NCBI RefSeq assembly: GCF_032854445.1
Contig: NC_088302.1
Span: forward strand, 17,603,338 to 17,667,337
Source: Liolophura sinensis
Lineage: Eukaryota; Mollusca; Polyplacophora; Chitonida; Chitonidae
Reading direction: 5' to 3'
Length of the DNA stretch: 64,000 nucleotides
Part shown: positions 24,201 through 36,261 of the stretch, one piece after another
Numbering within the stretch: position 1 is the stretch's first letter
Layout: every line of letters starts with the position of its first letter
Notes under the pieces: generated by a model
What the model saw: only the letters and a program-made list of their open reading frames with translations
Told to the model about the DNA's origin: nothing
Database searches by the model: none
Made by a program: the position numbers and the translations under genes

Positions 24201-27036
24201 TATATGTTTCAGAAAGTTGTCTGGATCCATTATTGTTGCAGACTTACGTTGAGGTTGTGGATTGTCCACAAAATACATGTACACTATTGTAGTATGTTTA
24301 CTTCATGTAGTTGTATTAATTTAAGCTTTCAGTTCAGGGGAATAGAACAGACGTATCACAAGTTAGTATCATTCTTTCCATAGTAACAGGGTTCCATGGA
24401 AATGTTTATTTATTACTTTCGCATGATTAAAAGTTCCATTCATGATATCTTTTGATCAGTTTTTATTTTCTTATTGCGTTAATTATTACGTTAGTATATG
24501 AAAACATTAACTCACAACAAAGATGACCCTGTGATTGGCCATTGGTTGGAGTACAATTGTGGTGTACTATTCAAGTAAAATGGTCGTAGGCCTTGTGAGA
24601 GATCGATTTGTTTGCTGTGCTTTAATGTCATTTACAACATTATTTTAGTGCTTTATACTTAATGGTTAAATGTTGCATACTTTTACAGCCCTTCTTTAAT
24701 CGCTGATATGAATGAAGAATAATTCCACAGTACAACAAGCTAAGCACCTCCTGATTTATACATGTTTAAATGATGACGTGAAAAAAATGAAAAAATGTGG
24801 AAGCGGGTAATGCGTGGAGGGTTGCAGTTGCTTTGTGCATAGGTATCAAACACGTTTAGCTTACCATTTGTCTTGGGGGTAGACATATTTAGGATTCCAG
24901 ACAAACAATTTTTTGTGCCCTCCACATGTGTGATGCCTCCACACTTCAACGTAAACACCATTTCTCGTTACATGTTTAGCCAACCATGTGCTTAAAAAGT
25001 GAAAGCAAGATTGTGTGGAGCTTTGTGTACAGGCCCTACGCACATATTTTAGAGTGAAAAAGACACAGTATATGTGGAAATACCTGATTCCTTGTCGTGA
25101 TAAGATTGAAAAATTGTTAACTACCACGTACCCAGGGAATAGGAGTTTCTTTGAGGTGATTTCTGTTTAACGCCATACTCATTTCTCGAGGTTACACGAC
25201 GATGCTAAATATATTATGGGTGAAAGCACGTGAAATAAACCAAAATATTTTGTTGTACTGATGACATTTTTTGACGTGTGGCATATGTCATATTGATCGA
25301 AGGAACGTAAGCCACCGCGAGAAAGCATCGGTGACAGCTGATCACCGCCAAGGCCACGAGAACAATGAGATTTCATGTAAGCCAACGCGAGGAAGCATCG
25401 GTGACAGCTTGTAACCACCAAAGCCACCAGATCAATGAAAACAGAATAATCTTGAAAATTCCCTCATCAGGAATGCGTCATCCCTGCTTGGGTTTGGAAA
25501 ACGACAAATATTCAAATTCACTAACCCACTTACTAACCGGGAATCTGATTGGCAAACACCGGTCTTGTGTGCCATAAATGCATAAAAAAATAGATAAATA
25601 AACACATTTAGCTGGAATCAAGGTTATTCATATCCAAGTGACAGATGTCGTCAACCTAACGTTTTGTTAGTGCAAAAATAAAATTCTATAATTGAACGTT
25701 GACGATAACATATGAACGCTATTATTCCAATATACAGATGGTGTTAATTTTAGTAGTTTAACCTGCAACATCATGAGAGAAGAGCCTTGGTTTCTGATGA
25801 AGTTTAAATCAGTGGCCAACTGCTCACTGAAATTTAAATCCTATCTATAAATCAACTCCCATGCACACTGCACCATGGATTAGTTGGCTGCGTCAACATG
25901 AATGCCTTAAGTTTGCGATATTTCAGAGCCAGAACAGCATTTGAAAATTTGAAAATCGGCATATATACGACAAGGTAAGGATAAAATATACGAATCCAGA
26001 AGCTTTTCCTAAGATATAAACTGACAGCCCACATGTGTTGTGTTTGAAATGAGGGGCCTCCGGTGGCTCAGTTGGTTAGCGCGCTAGAGCAGCGCAATGA
26101 CCCAGGGGTCTCTCACCAATGCGGTCGCTGTGAGTTCAAGTCCAGCACATGCTGGCTTCCTCTCCGGCCGTACGCGGGAAGGTCTGTCAGCAACCTGCGG
26201 ATGGTCGTGGGTTTCCCCCGGGCTCTGCCCGGTTTCCACCCACCATAATGCTGACTGCCGTCGTATAAGTGAGATATTCTTGACGGCGTAAAACACCAAT
26301 CAAATAAATAAATAAATAAATGTGTTTGAAACGATCTGAACTTTGGTGGCCGAGCGCTTAAAACATTGGCATCACAAGTACAACCGAGCTCGATCTTGGT
26401 ACTTGCCTTGGCTGTCAGCATACGGAAATAGGCCAAGTACAGAATGGTACGGTGTGTAGTAGTATATATGTTTCTTCGGCTCTCTTTCAGTGAGGCAGCA
26501 CTAATTTTATCGACGTCAAACGTTCCTTTCCCTGCTAATACAACTGATACATTGTAACGGTGTAAACGTTACGCTGCAATTCATTTTTGACGTAACAATA
26601 GCTCGAAGTCCTGCTTCACACTAGCGCCACCTCACGGGATTAAAAAATATGTCGCCTCCCTATTAAGCAGACACCGATTTCTTACGACCGAAGACATTGT
26701 TCAAGACGACCTTAAAGCAACCCAACTCTCCGTCCCATCCCTCTCCCCTCTCTCCCTCAACGAATAGTAAACAAAAAAGGTATTTGGGTGAGAACCAAAA
26801 GCGTCAAAACAATAGGCAAAGACTCAAAATATCTCAGCAAACAAAGTTTTGTATACGTGAGAAAATACGGCCACATATACAGGTAACAGCCTGAACATAC
26901 CTTGGGTCTGGTTTACGTTGAAAATCTCCTTAATGCTGATGACATACACGTTAATCCCTGTACCAAATCCGGCCAAGATCACGCAAAGTAAACTGAAGGT
27001 TAGACTTAATCCCAAACGCGCACGCGTCGAAATCAT
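18288..27036 (-). CDS. MFS transporter, Nodulin-like/MCH1-type, three exons
   Basis: Membrane transporter of unknown substrate. Exon 1 is 27036-26901 (MISTRARLGLSLTF, first membrane segment, ends at NVNQTQ, donor G|GTATGT, phase 1). Exon 2 is 21584-21378 (VEIMASMYTFGAMV, two further segments, donor T|GTAAGT, phase 1). Exon 3 is 19886-18288 (acceptor TTCGTGCAG; SSFILYVVISSVCVRNFS, three segments, a long repetitive loop, then the C-terminal six segments ending in ISIRFY). Phases agree at both junctions, which supports the model. Total about 650 aa and about 12 segments. The seventh-to-eighth segment region (VMAQASGLANPQNTVYILSL, then RIVSGLVFDKF) resembles Nodulin-like/MCH1 transporters, but a monocarboxylate-transporter-like assignment is not excluded. 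Exon 3 is split into two frames by an apparent 14-nt loss in the loop (19103). Intron 1 is about 5.3 kb and intron 2 about 1.5 kb. Confidence 0.75.
18900..19620 (-). repeat. Coding tandem repeat of 13-residue units
   Basis: Lies in the loop between the sixth and seventh membrane segments of the MFS protein. About 17 imperfect 39-bp units encode ELPDHKGYNPRQE / ELSDQKGYESSKK / EVTDNKGYNRDNE variants. Adjacent unit types alternate, giving a 78-bp higher-order period. The conserved core is acidic-x-x-[DN]-x-K-G-Y. The loop is very hydrophilic and should face the cytosol if topology is canonical. Confidence 0.9.
19098..19108 (-). other. Apparent 14-nt deletion breaking the MFS frame
   Basis: The minus strand reads GAAGTAACATAGCCGTGACA, where the neighbouring units predict GTAAC, then 14 more bases, then ATAGCCG. 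Adding 14 nt makes exon 3 a whole number of codons and rejoins the two halves. Slippage or repeat collapse in the array is the simplest cause. Confidence 0.8.
20120..20250 (+). mobile_element. SINE-A 3' fragment
   Basis: CCTGCGGATGGTCATGGGCT, a shortened body, then GTGAAATATTCGCGTACGCC, CAACAATCAAATAAATGAA. Confidence 0.65.
20305..20560 (-). mobile_element. SINE-A copy
   Basis: GTTTTACGCCGTACTCAAGA and the reverse-complement body through GTGTGAGCTGGATTTAAACT to a head with GCGTGCTAACCACCTCGGCC. It lies in intron 2 of the MFS gene, directly next to the 35-bp array. Confidence 0.8.
20573..21390. repeat. 35-bp minisatellite copying an exon 2 donor site
   Basis: About 23 units. On the minus strand a unit reads CTGTATTACAGCTCCTTCTG followed by TGTAAGTATAGGG. 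The real exon 2 end of the MFS gene (21378) has the same arrangement, ACAGTTCCTTCTGT|GTAAGT. The array starts at that splice site and extends into intron 2, so the intron holds many consensus-like donors, each preceded 10 nt upstream by a TTACAG acceptor-like motif. Confidence 0.9.
21585..26046. other. Intron 1 of the MFS gene (main part)
   Basis: Mostly unique AT-rich DNA, with a small SINE-A tail fragment on minus at 25155-25215. On plus, 23177-23258 looks exon-like: it follows TTGTGCTTCAG and ends TTGTACAG|GTAATA. I cannot link it to other exons or a protein family, so it may be a noncoding antisense transcript or chance. No other gene seen. Confidence 0.4.
26050..26320 (+). mobile_element. 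Full-length SINE-A with target duplication
   Basis: tRNA-like head (GGTGGCTCAGTTGGTTAGCG as A-box region; GTGAGTTCAAGTCC as B-box region), family body (GGGTTTCCCCCGGGCTCTGC, CACCATAATGCTGACTGCCG), a GGCGTAAAACACCAATCAAA end and an (AAAT)n tail. The perfect 11-bp duplication TGTGTTTGAAA (26039-26049 and 26321-26331) shows an intact, fairly recent insertion. I use it as the reference copy. Confidence 0.93.
26340..26430 (+). other. Possible tRNA-like SINE head, other family
   Basis: GGTGGCCGAGCGCTTAAAAC with a downstream GAGCTCGATCTTGG resembles a decayed tRNA promoter pair. Weak, and no body or tail was recognised. Confidence 0.25.
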
Positions 27037-27235
27037 AACGGAAAATGATTTGCGATTTCAAACAAGGTTAGGTATTATACCTTGCCAAGCCCTATAGCGC
27101 GGTGTGAAAAACTGGCATAGGCTCCTCGTGAGCTTCGAATTGAGGCTGGTGTATCAGTGCATGGGAAATATGTTCTGATGGTCTGTATCCAGATTGCGCG
27201 CGCAAGGAATGGATACACAGCTGGACTATTTCGTA

Positions 27236-27477
27236 CACTCAAAAAAATCTGTTAATTTTAGCTGAATGTCTGTTGTCTGAGTGAGGCTATTCTGTCATTA
27301 TAACACAATATTCTATCACATTCAACATAAGATCCTGTTAGTCTAATAGAATCTTTATGTTGAATTGAGTATGTGTGTTATATTTAACAGAATAATCTGC
27401 TGCAATAACAGAATATATTCTAGCATCACTCAGACAACAGATTTTCTGTTAAAATTAACAGATTGATTTTTTGAGTG
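27236..27477. mobile_element. Intact foldback MITE
   Basis: Long inverted repeats: CACTCAAAAAAATCTGTTAA at the left, its near-complement TTAACAGATTGATTTTTTGA at the right, with inner arms CTGTTGTCTGAGTGAGGCTA against TAGCATCACTCAGACAACAG. Almost the whole 242 bp folds back on itself and no coding capacity remains. Same family as 8810-9322. Confidence 0.85.
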
Positions 27478-27974
27478 TGTGAAAGGCGAAACAAATGTGG
27501 TTTCTTGTAATAATTGAGTGATTGACACATCAGTAATTGAGACTGATACTTCAGAGACAAGAGACCAGACGATTATGTGAGTACAGACTGCGTTTAGAAG
27601 CTTTAGTTTAAAAAACGAATGCGACGCGAATTTTGCTATACGGGACATTCAGTCTTTAACGCGAGTCACGCGAGATCACTTCGCTTCTTCATTTTAATAA
27701 CTTCATGGCGTTTCACGAACATTTTATTATGTGATCACGATTTTGTCCAGTTGTCTGCCTATCCCCTTCCTTGCCGGAGTTCCTGCGCTATGTACAGTGT
27801 TACTGGTCAGTTTTTCTACAGAATCGACTGTTTACAAATTTGCATATGTATGACCTGGGTGTGCTGCGAGATATTATCACCGAACTGTCTCACGGTAATC
27901 TGGGCTATTGAGTGCGGTAACACATTCTGAATAGTGTCAGCTTGAAAGAAACGACATCAACTCTCTGAAAATAC

Positions 27975-28200
27975 CTTGCAGTTAAAGACAGGTTTATTGA
28001 TAGTGAACAATAGGAAAGAAAAGAAAGAAGAGAAAAGGGAATTATTGTGCTCAGTCTTCACACGTCAGTGGAAGTGTTGACCTTTTCTATTTCGGTAGGC
28101 CTTCGTGCTGGGGACATCCGACTTAACCTAGACACAAAATACAGTGGAGTATACACAAGGCTGCTATGACTGTAAGTCTTCCCTGGTCGGCTGTCCCAGG
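27975..28200. repeat. Dispersed direct repeat, copy 1
   Basis: Shares GGAAAGAAAAGAAAGAAG, GACATCCGACTTAACC, GACACAAAATACAGTGGAGT and CTGGTCGGCTGTC with the block at 29845-30062, at roughly 85-90% by eye. Confidence 0.75.
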
Positions 28201-29844
28201 AGAAAGAGCGCTGTTTTAAAGGCGTGTAAAATATCGCGATAAAACACTAAAACATTAAACACAAAATGTATCAAATTAGTAATAACTAATATAAGAACAG
28301 CCAGGCAATGCACATGGCTCACTGATAAGGTATAACCAGGCAATGCACATGGTTATCCCCATAAGGTAAAAGGTATAACCAGGCAAAGGATGATTGGAGT
28401 TTACAACTGACTAACATATTCTTAGTACTGTTAAAGAATTGTGACAACCTCAAATTGCAAATTGCCTAATTATAACTGACTGAATTGCAAAGTCACATAA
28501 CAACGGGCCCGTGTGACCCAGAAAAAGAGTGGTATGAAAAATAGCTTTAGTAACATTGGCTATTGTTGCAAATCATATATGCTATTGTACCTACCTTACA
28601 ACTATGGAGTGGTTGCACAGAACAAGTTATCCCTGCATAGACAATTTAAGTTGGCAATTTATGACCATTTAGGCTATGTCAGCAGCGTCTCATCCAACGA
28701 TGCACATAGCAAGTATATATAAAATACAAGTAAGAATAGTTACCACATACATTATAACTAACAAATATGTGTATCATAAACATGCTATTGTATAAAACTA
28801 TAATCTGGAACTTAAACCCTCAAAACAAATAATCGCATGCATTATTTACATGTGTAAGAATGTCTTTATGATGTCCTAACCTAGATGAGAAATCAGTTTA
28901 CAGTGAATATGCGATTGGTGAAAGTGAATGCAGTAAGTTCATGTCTTGTGTGCGTATGTATAAACAACTGGACACATATCGAAGTATGGGCAGTACATAT
29001 AACACTAGCATAGACCAAGACAATAAATGTTGTGAATGTAAAATAAAGTGTACATTCAACTATCAAAGTAACAGCCTGAATGATTAAACCTATCATTATC
29101 TAAGTCAGTTTAGCAACATGGGATCAAAATGTTCATAACTTAGAGTTCAATTTAATCAAAACAAGGTTAATAATCATCGCCAAATAAGCAAATGTTTACC
29201 CATGTTACTACTGATGACCAATGAGGGCATAAACATATAAGACACATTGACAAATCTGTCACGGAATGGTATAGCTATGTGACAACGGTTTGTTTACATT
29301 CAGTGGGGGGCTGCCATTTTGTCACATGGCCAAAACAAACCGAGAGAGAGGCTCTAGACAAACCAACTGTGCACACTACACACAAAAGCCACTGTGTAAC
29401 TAAATGGTTTAACTATGTGACTCAAGGTTACAGATTTTTCCTTAAAAACTATAGTATATATACCAAAATACTGACAACAAAGGTAATAATATTACAATAA
29501 CACGAAACATCTTGAAATTACCAGTGGACATATCTGATTGATCATAGTCCAAAGATGGGAAGTAATGAATTTAGAAAGTTTCACTGTTCTGCTGATTAAC
29601 AGCTTAATAATAAATCCCTGGAACGCTAAACGTGACTTAAAACTTTAAGATAACTTTGGGTCAGTTAGACAAATGATGCAGAAGAACGGGGAGGAGAATA
29701 TATACATATGTATATGTGTAGGCCCACTTGTTGCACACAAAAAAGTAACATACATGTATAATGCTCCCACATGGCTCAAACTATTTAATAGATAACTAAA
29801 TCACTACTGTTCAAGCTAACATTCTGGGCTAAACTCTTACTTAG

Positions 29845-30062
29845 ACACAAAATACAGTAAAGATAGAGAACAAAAGGAAAGGAAAGAAAGAAGGGAAAAG
29901 GGAATTAGTGTGCTCAGTCGCCACACGTCAGTGAAAGTGTTGACCTTTTGTATTTCGGTAGGTCTGCGTGTTGGGGACATCCGACTTAACCCAGACACAA
30001 AATACAGTGGAGTATAGAAAAAGGCAGCTGTGACTGTCTTCACTGGTCGGCTGTCACAGCAT
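29845..30062. repeat. Dispersed direct repeat, copy 2
   Basis: Second copy of the 27975 block, same orientation, 1.87 kb away. Together they could be the long terminal repeats of a degraded or solo-type element, but I see no primer-binding site or gag/pol coding between them. Confidence 0.75.
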
Positions 30063-30267
30063 AAAGGAAGCCCGCTAGGAAACCAGATAGATGGGCAATA
30101 AATGTCATTCCCTACCCCCATCTCTCTCTCGGGGAGATGTCATCCAGGAGTGTCCACAAGATTTATGGTTTTAGTGAACACCAGCATCCACTCCCACACA
30201 CAGTCCCCACTGGGGTACATAGAGTGGACAGAGTGGGTACTGGGGTTTACACATATCCACAGTGATA

Positions 30268-30330
30268 TGTGCATAATTTGTGTACTTTTATCAGCAGTAT
30301 TGTATACTGATGATACACAAATTATGTACA
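30268..30330. repeat. Imperfect hairpin
   Basis: GTGCATAATTTGTGTAC pairs with TACACAAATTATGTACATG around a TATCAGCAGTA/TACTGATGATA inner stem. Arms are about 28 bp. Confidence 0.7.
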
Positions 30331-32725
30331 TGTGCATTTTTGTCTCAGCAATGTGTATTATTCGTACACAGTCGTTTTTAGAACGTGTTTTTAGAGAGTG
30401 GTTGTCATGACGGAAACTCGGTCATTAGTGCAACAATTGCGCTTAACTGTTGCAGTGATTTTCAGATTGCCACTTTCATTAATACTGGTAAACGTTCTGT
30501 CCGGAAACTCATGCAGTTTAATTTTTCGAAGGACAAACACACACAGTTGAAACCCTCATTGTGTGATATTCCCCAAGTGTCAAGACGACATGTCGCGACC
30601 CACGGCATAGTCACAATCGAAGGTTGCTATGGTTACGTAGCTCTTTTACATTTATCTTTAAAATTCAAAATACTGACTATTTTTTGTCTAAGTTATGTAA
30701 CTATTTTATGAATATGTGATCAACAAATATGCTTCACTAAAAATGTTTGAGCTGTTCGCAGTCGTCCATCTTGGAATTTGCCTTGACAACACCATCACAA
30801 CACTTTCGTTTTACTTCCAAGACGTGTCTCAACTGTGTATTTTGTCTGTGGTACCTCATATACATATTACTAAACACAACATCTTCATTATGTTAATCAG
30901 TGATAATAAACCTACCTCCCATGAAGGGTGCCATATGATATTCCCAAAGGCTCTCTATATATAATCTATTTCAGTCTTTTACACTATATGGGAACACTTA
31001 CTTGTTTTAGGCAATCAGCCTAGACAAAGTTAAGAATTGGAGACAGACCTGTTGATGATTCAAATCTCATTTGGTTCACCAATGAATTCTCTGTGGGAAG
31101 AAAGTATGAGTACAAATCTACGCTTGTCCCCAGAACGCGAATATATTTAGAGTTCCGTCTAATAAGTACCGCTGAATGTTGTTCTGTCAAAAATATGAAG
31201 TAACTTATTACAAAAGGTTACGTTCTGTTTATACATTTGTTTTTAACAAATAAAGATCTAGGATGAAGATAAATACTTGGATTTATTTGATTATAGTGTT
31301 TTTTCGTCGTAACGATAAATACATATTATGTTAAGATACACGTGTTTGGCATTTTGACACTGGACGGCTGGGAGGCTAGCTTCCGCCGTTGAAAAAGTTA
31401 TTTTAAATAAATTCGTTTCATTTTCTCCTGGAAGGTCTATTCGTGCTGTCCAGGTTTTATTACCGAAAATATAGGAAGACATTGTCCTTGATATGCACAA
31501 CACATGTGTAACCTGTATGCAATATAGATACACTACTCTCTAACCACAACATGTCCGCCCCTTTGTCGAACACAGGCCAATGAATGAATGATTATGGCTT
31601 AACGCCACCTCGGCAATATTTCAACCATATCGTGGTGAACACGGGTCATTGAAAACACCATAGGTTTTATAGCAAACGGTATTTCCTTGCATGCGCGTAA
31701 AGTTTTCGTAACGCTTCGCTACACTCATTTACAAACACTGTCCCAAAGCCTGTGGACTGGTGAAACCATATCTTGTCTAACTAAGGGGTAAAACTCACCT
31801 GGAGAGGTGATTACAAAAGTGTAAATTATAAATATATGAATAGGCTATAACAGTGATAACGTACCCCCAGTGTGTAAATATATTCGTGTGTAAATACAGG
31901 TCTGTGCTCCAGTGAATGTCAGTCTTTGTCTGAGACGAATCCCTGGGCGACTTCTAGTTGAGAACGGACTCGCCGTTGTTGAACCTGTTCGCTTTCTTGC
32001 GATTTGTATAGCGGTTTCCACACACCAAGAAAATGCTGTTAAGAGGACAGGCCCTGCAGACTGTCTCTCTAACAGTTAGCCTGGCCTGTTGGAAACACAG
32101 GGCTTCTTCTTGAGAGACAGAATTTTACGACATCCCGTTCCGATGTCCTACTTAAAATTCGTGTCTTCTTAAGAACATCAACTCTGGAGTTTTCCCTCCG
32201 ACATAATCAGAAGACGCGGAAAACGATACCCACATCACCGAGTTACCCATCACAACACCTCGACACCAGACTGTCAGCGGACTTAAGGCATCCAGTTTAT
32301 ATTTACTAGTGTTGATTGTGCAAACGATTGTGCCTCCGCTGTCTTTGGGAGTGTTAATACGTTGTATAGAGGACATAATTTTGTTATCTGGAAGCCTTGG
32401 GTTGACGTCATACATCTATTCACGTCTGGACCTTGCCATCTGAACATCTGGACAAAACATGATCCCCTATTTTTAACCCGATTAGCGTTATATTTGCCAC
32501 ATCCTGATCCTTTTTGGAGTATACCTCGGAAATTTCCATTAAGTTTACCCTGTAAACGCAGCCCCATGTAGTATACTTCTTTTATGTTGATGTCCTTATT
32601 TCTGTCGGATTACTTCTGTATATGGAATGAAATTTTAATTACCGGTATGCAAAGATGAAGACAATCCATCCTGCTGATACGAAAGGCTGAATTCAACTGG
32701 ATACCGTATTTAACTCTCTCACAAA

Positions 32726-35260
32726 ATGCGGACACCTTTAAAACAACGGTAAGTCATTGTTATTCCTAACAAACTGGCCCTTCACCACGAGCGTAACCGT
32801 ACATATTCTTTTGTCGTATTTTCATCAATTATACTTCTTTTAAGAAGCCTTAAGAACCCCACAGTTTACCCAGGTGATGCTGCCGAAAGATCTCATTTCC
32901 GGCTGTTCTCAAGACATCTTTACAATGATCGCTTAGGGATTTGGCCATAGTCAAGTGGTCAGTGTTCTTGCCTTTCACTCACTACCAGCACAGAAAATAC
33001 GATTTGCCGGTTCAAACCAAGCCATGGACAAGGATATGATCAGTCTGTAGCTCCTCCGTTCTCACTGTTCATGGGCATACTCCTCACAGCACAAGTCCCG
33101 GGCACTGCGCTGGTTTTACATCACTGCCACCAATAGACAAGTTTGACCTTTGGAGACACACCACTTGTGTCCTTTCGCGGAACTTTTTAATCAACATTCA
33201 TAATAAAATTGTTTCAGGTTTTGGTTAGAATCATGTAGTGTCTAATTTAGGCAAAGAGAATGCATGTGCATAAAGTGTTATTAGAAAACAAAGGTTGAAA
33301 GGGATTGGTTGTCTTTTCTGATATCACTTCTTGATGCATCACATTGACCCCAGTGACTTCGGCGTTGCTCAAGATTTGTGCACAAAATTTTCTCTTGGTG
33401 GCAGTGATGTAAAGGGAACGTTGAGAGCGACGCATGCGCTGTCATTGGTATGGTTCATGGTGACAATAAAGTGGTCGACGACGCTCGTGCCATCGGCGAC
33501 GCTTGGGTGATCAACGATCTACATTTCCATACGTCACATGTGGTAAAGTTTGTCAGTGATTGCCAAGAGTCGATGGCACAATCACGGTATTGCGGTTTCT
33601 ACCAACTCATAAAATAACCGCCATGGTGTTATAATCGATGAAAACTTGTGTATAGCGATAAACAACTATCAATCAAAAAAAATTAAATGAGTAAAATACC
33701 AATTAAATGAAGTGCGTAAGATACGATTCAAATGAATAAATAACGTGACTGCTTAAAAAAAAACATTTATTTATTTTTTAGATGGATCAATTTTTTCATT
33801 TACATAACGCCAATCAGACTTCATCGTGCATGATGAAACGATAAGGGGCCTATAGTCCTCAGTGGATGTTTTAATGATTTTTTCAGTCTCTTCTCTTTAG
33901 CCCACCAATTGTACTTCATAAACACATTTGTAATTTTACAGTCATCAGCATTACAGCTTAGTTTCATAGGTTCATTAATTTTCAAGGATTAATTGACCTA
34001 TTTGGGATTTATTGTTTAGCGGCATAATTTAACACAGTTTTTTTTTCTTGCAGGACATGCGCAAGACTCAGTGTGAAGGTGTATGTTTTCCTGACTATAG
34101 TGCTCATTCTTCTGCTATTAATTAGGTACAACATCCTCACAAAGGCACAACCAATTCACGAGGATCTCAACTTTAACGAGATCGTCAAAGATTTGTTGAG
34201 GCGCACTGACGAAATGTTGAAGAACGAACAACAACGCGTCGCGGGAAACACCGAGAAACGTCACGTGATCTACGTAAGGATTCCTAAAACCGGAAGTAGC
34301 ACCATGACCTTCATGATGTGGAGATTTGGGCTGGGCAGAAACTTGACTTTTCTCCTCCCCAAGAAAGGTGGCGAAGGCAACGAACCCAGTCTAACAAAAG
34401 GTCGCTTCTATCTTCCAGAGAATGGACAATTCTGTGATCTGATGGCAAACCATGTTGTTTATAATCATACAAATTTCAAACTTTATTTCCCGCCAGATTC
34501 TTTGTATATTTCACTCATTCGGGAACCCATGAGTCAGTTGTCGTCCACACTTCGAGTTTTACAACGTGAACTCAAGGTCAGTATCTGCACCAATGAAAAC
34601 ATCGTTTCTCATTTTCTCCGTAGTCCGGTTTCCTACGAACGGAATTCATTGGCCACTTCGTTCACGCGTAATCCCGCAATGTATTACTTCGGGTTACGCA
34701 AAACAGAGTTTGGTGATATACAAAGGGTGAAGGAAATCATCCAAGACATCGACAAGACATTTGCATTAATTTTAATATTGGAAAGATTTGATGAATCTTT
34801 GATTCTCTTGAAAAGACGATTTGGTTGGACAATGAGAGACATTATTTACCTAAAAACAAATGTAAACCTACGGATGTGCAAAAACTCACCTGTTTCGGAC
34901 CGGGACAGGGATCGACTGGAAACATGGTCGATGGCAGATCATCTTTTATATGATTTTTTCTCCAAAAAATTAAACTCTCTTATAGGTCAACAAGATCAAT
35001 CTTTTCATCAAGAGGTGCAGATTTTTAAAAAATATCTATCCCAGACGGACCGTTTTTGCCGGACGTCGAGTAGAGAAAATCGGATACGGGTACTCAAACT
35101 GGAGATATCTCCCTTCAATTCTGAGTTTTTCTATACGATGACAGACTGTCATTTGTGGCAGATGCGAGGGCTGCAATTCTTGAACGACATTCGTGGTTAT
35201 CAGAACAGATTTGCTCCCAACTGTAATCACCAATATGATCAAATAAACAGTCGAATCTAA
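32726..35260 (+). CDS. Galactose-3-O-sulfotransferase-like, two exons
   Basis: Predicted Golgi type II membrane enzyme transferring sulfate from PAPS to galactose of glycans or glycolipids (GAL3ST family). Exon 1 is 32726-32748 (ATG, MRTPLKQ, donor CG|GTAAGT, phase 2), with an in-frame TAA 15 nt upstream supporting the start. Exon 2 is 34054-35260 (acceptor TTTCTTGCAG). Joined, it is about 409 aa; human GAL3ST1 is 423. It has a short basic tail, a signal-anchor (VYVFLTIVLILLLL, about residues 16-32), a stem, the 5'-phosphosulfate loop RIPKTGSSTM (about 83-92), the 3'-phosphate motif ISLIREPMSQLSSTL (about 159-173), and ILERFDESLILLKRRFGW with a following DI.Y segment typical of the family. 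NLT and NHT are N-glycosylation sequons. The acceptor sugar cannot be told from sequence. Confidence 0.88.
32749..34053 (+). other. Intron of the sulfotransferase gene
   Basis: Phase 2 intron. A tRNA-like SINE head of another family may lie at 32944-33030 (GGCCATAGTCAAGTGGTCAG, then GCCGGTTCAAACC). Otherwise nothing recognised. Confidence 0.6.
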
Positions 35261-36261
35261 GACGAATTACACTCGATTTCTTGGAATACTGTTATATTAA
35301 AATGGGCTTTACAAATTATTGTCCGGAGTACCGGTATCGATGATAGGCCAACACGTATTAATGATACGTGTCATTGTGGGTTTTTTAATTTCGTAATTTG
35401 TGCCGATTACAATATGGTCTTCATGGTTTGCTTTTCCTAGTTATGGTAACAGTGAACAGAATGCAGGTAAACCGAGGTTCTTGGTGGACTTCTCGGACCA
35501 AGCAGATAAAGCTGATGCATTTCGACGTCATACATTCTTACAAAATCGCTCATAGTGAAAAAGCATATCATTTTACTTGTTGAATTGATAGTTGTTTAAC
35601 TCCACATGATATTCAAGATATTTTCACTTTCACTTGGTGTTCAGTTTTATTTTTTTAAAGATGTAGGAGACCTCAGTTTGAAGAGAAAGCCATTGATTTT
35701 TGGCGAGTTACTGGCGAAATCTTCCATGTGATATATCATACTGGTGTGAGACACGTGGTCTCCAGTTAAGACCAGGATGAAGTTGCATACCTGTTTGTTT
35801 CAAAACATTGGTTTAAAAGAGCAGCGCATCACCACGAAGAAAGACTGATTGGAATCGATGCCTTGGCCATTTGCCTTTACCCCATTACCAAATATGATGG
35901 GACTCTCAAGTGAAAACTATAAAACACGGAGTATAGAACTACCTTATCTCGACTGAGAGCTTACCTTGCATTTGACTGTACATGATCAACAAGGCCTGGT
36001 GACAATATGCTCTACGTTCGGTTTACATACTCATTACAGCCTGGCACATGCTTCGCTCTCTGTGTTCGCTTTGCATCTTTGTGTCAAGTCATCCAAGTGC
36101 ACTTTATATCGATACAGCATACGCTGTCATGGTAGATAAGGGCTAACTTAGCTAAGTGAGCTTCATGAAACCGGCCCCTAAAATATGACCACCGTCAAAC
36201 ACTTAGCCAGAGCTAGATTCGAACATACAACCTCAATTGTCAAGTGCCAATTTGCTTTCGT

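Larger units (their letters stand above)
27480..32600. other. Intergenic DNA with duplicated blocks, no gene seen
   Basis: Contains a pair of about 220-bp direct repeats (27975 and 29845), a short array of GTATAACCAGGCAATGCACA units at 28303-28390, and a hairpin at 30268-30330. Open frames are under about 110 codons and show no recognised motif. Confidence 0.45.

Noticed and set aside
26053-26145. Possible tRNA gene
   Set aside because: The A- and B-box-like motifs belong to the SINE-A head. It is followed by the family body, an A-rich tail and a target duplication, and the cloverleaf is not intact.
34073-34090. GTG or first-ATG start for the sulfotransferase in exon 2
   Set aside because: An acceptor precedes this exon, and a 23-nt upstream exon with ATG, an in-frame upstream stop and matching phase gives a better N-terminus.
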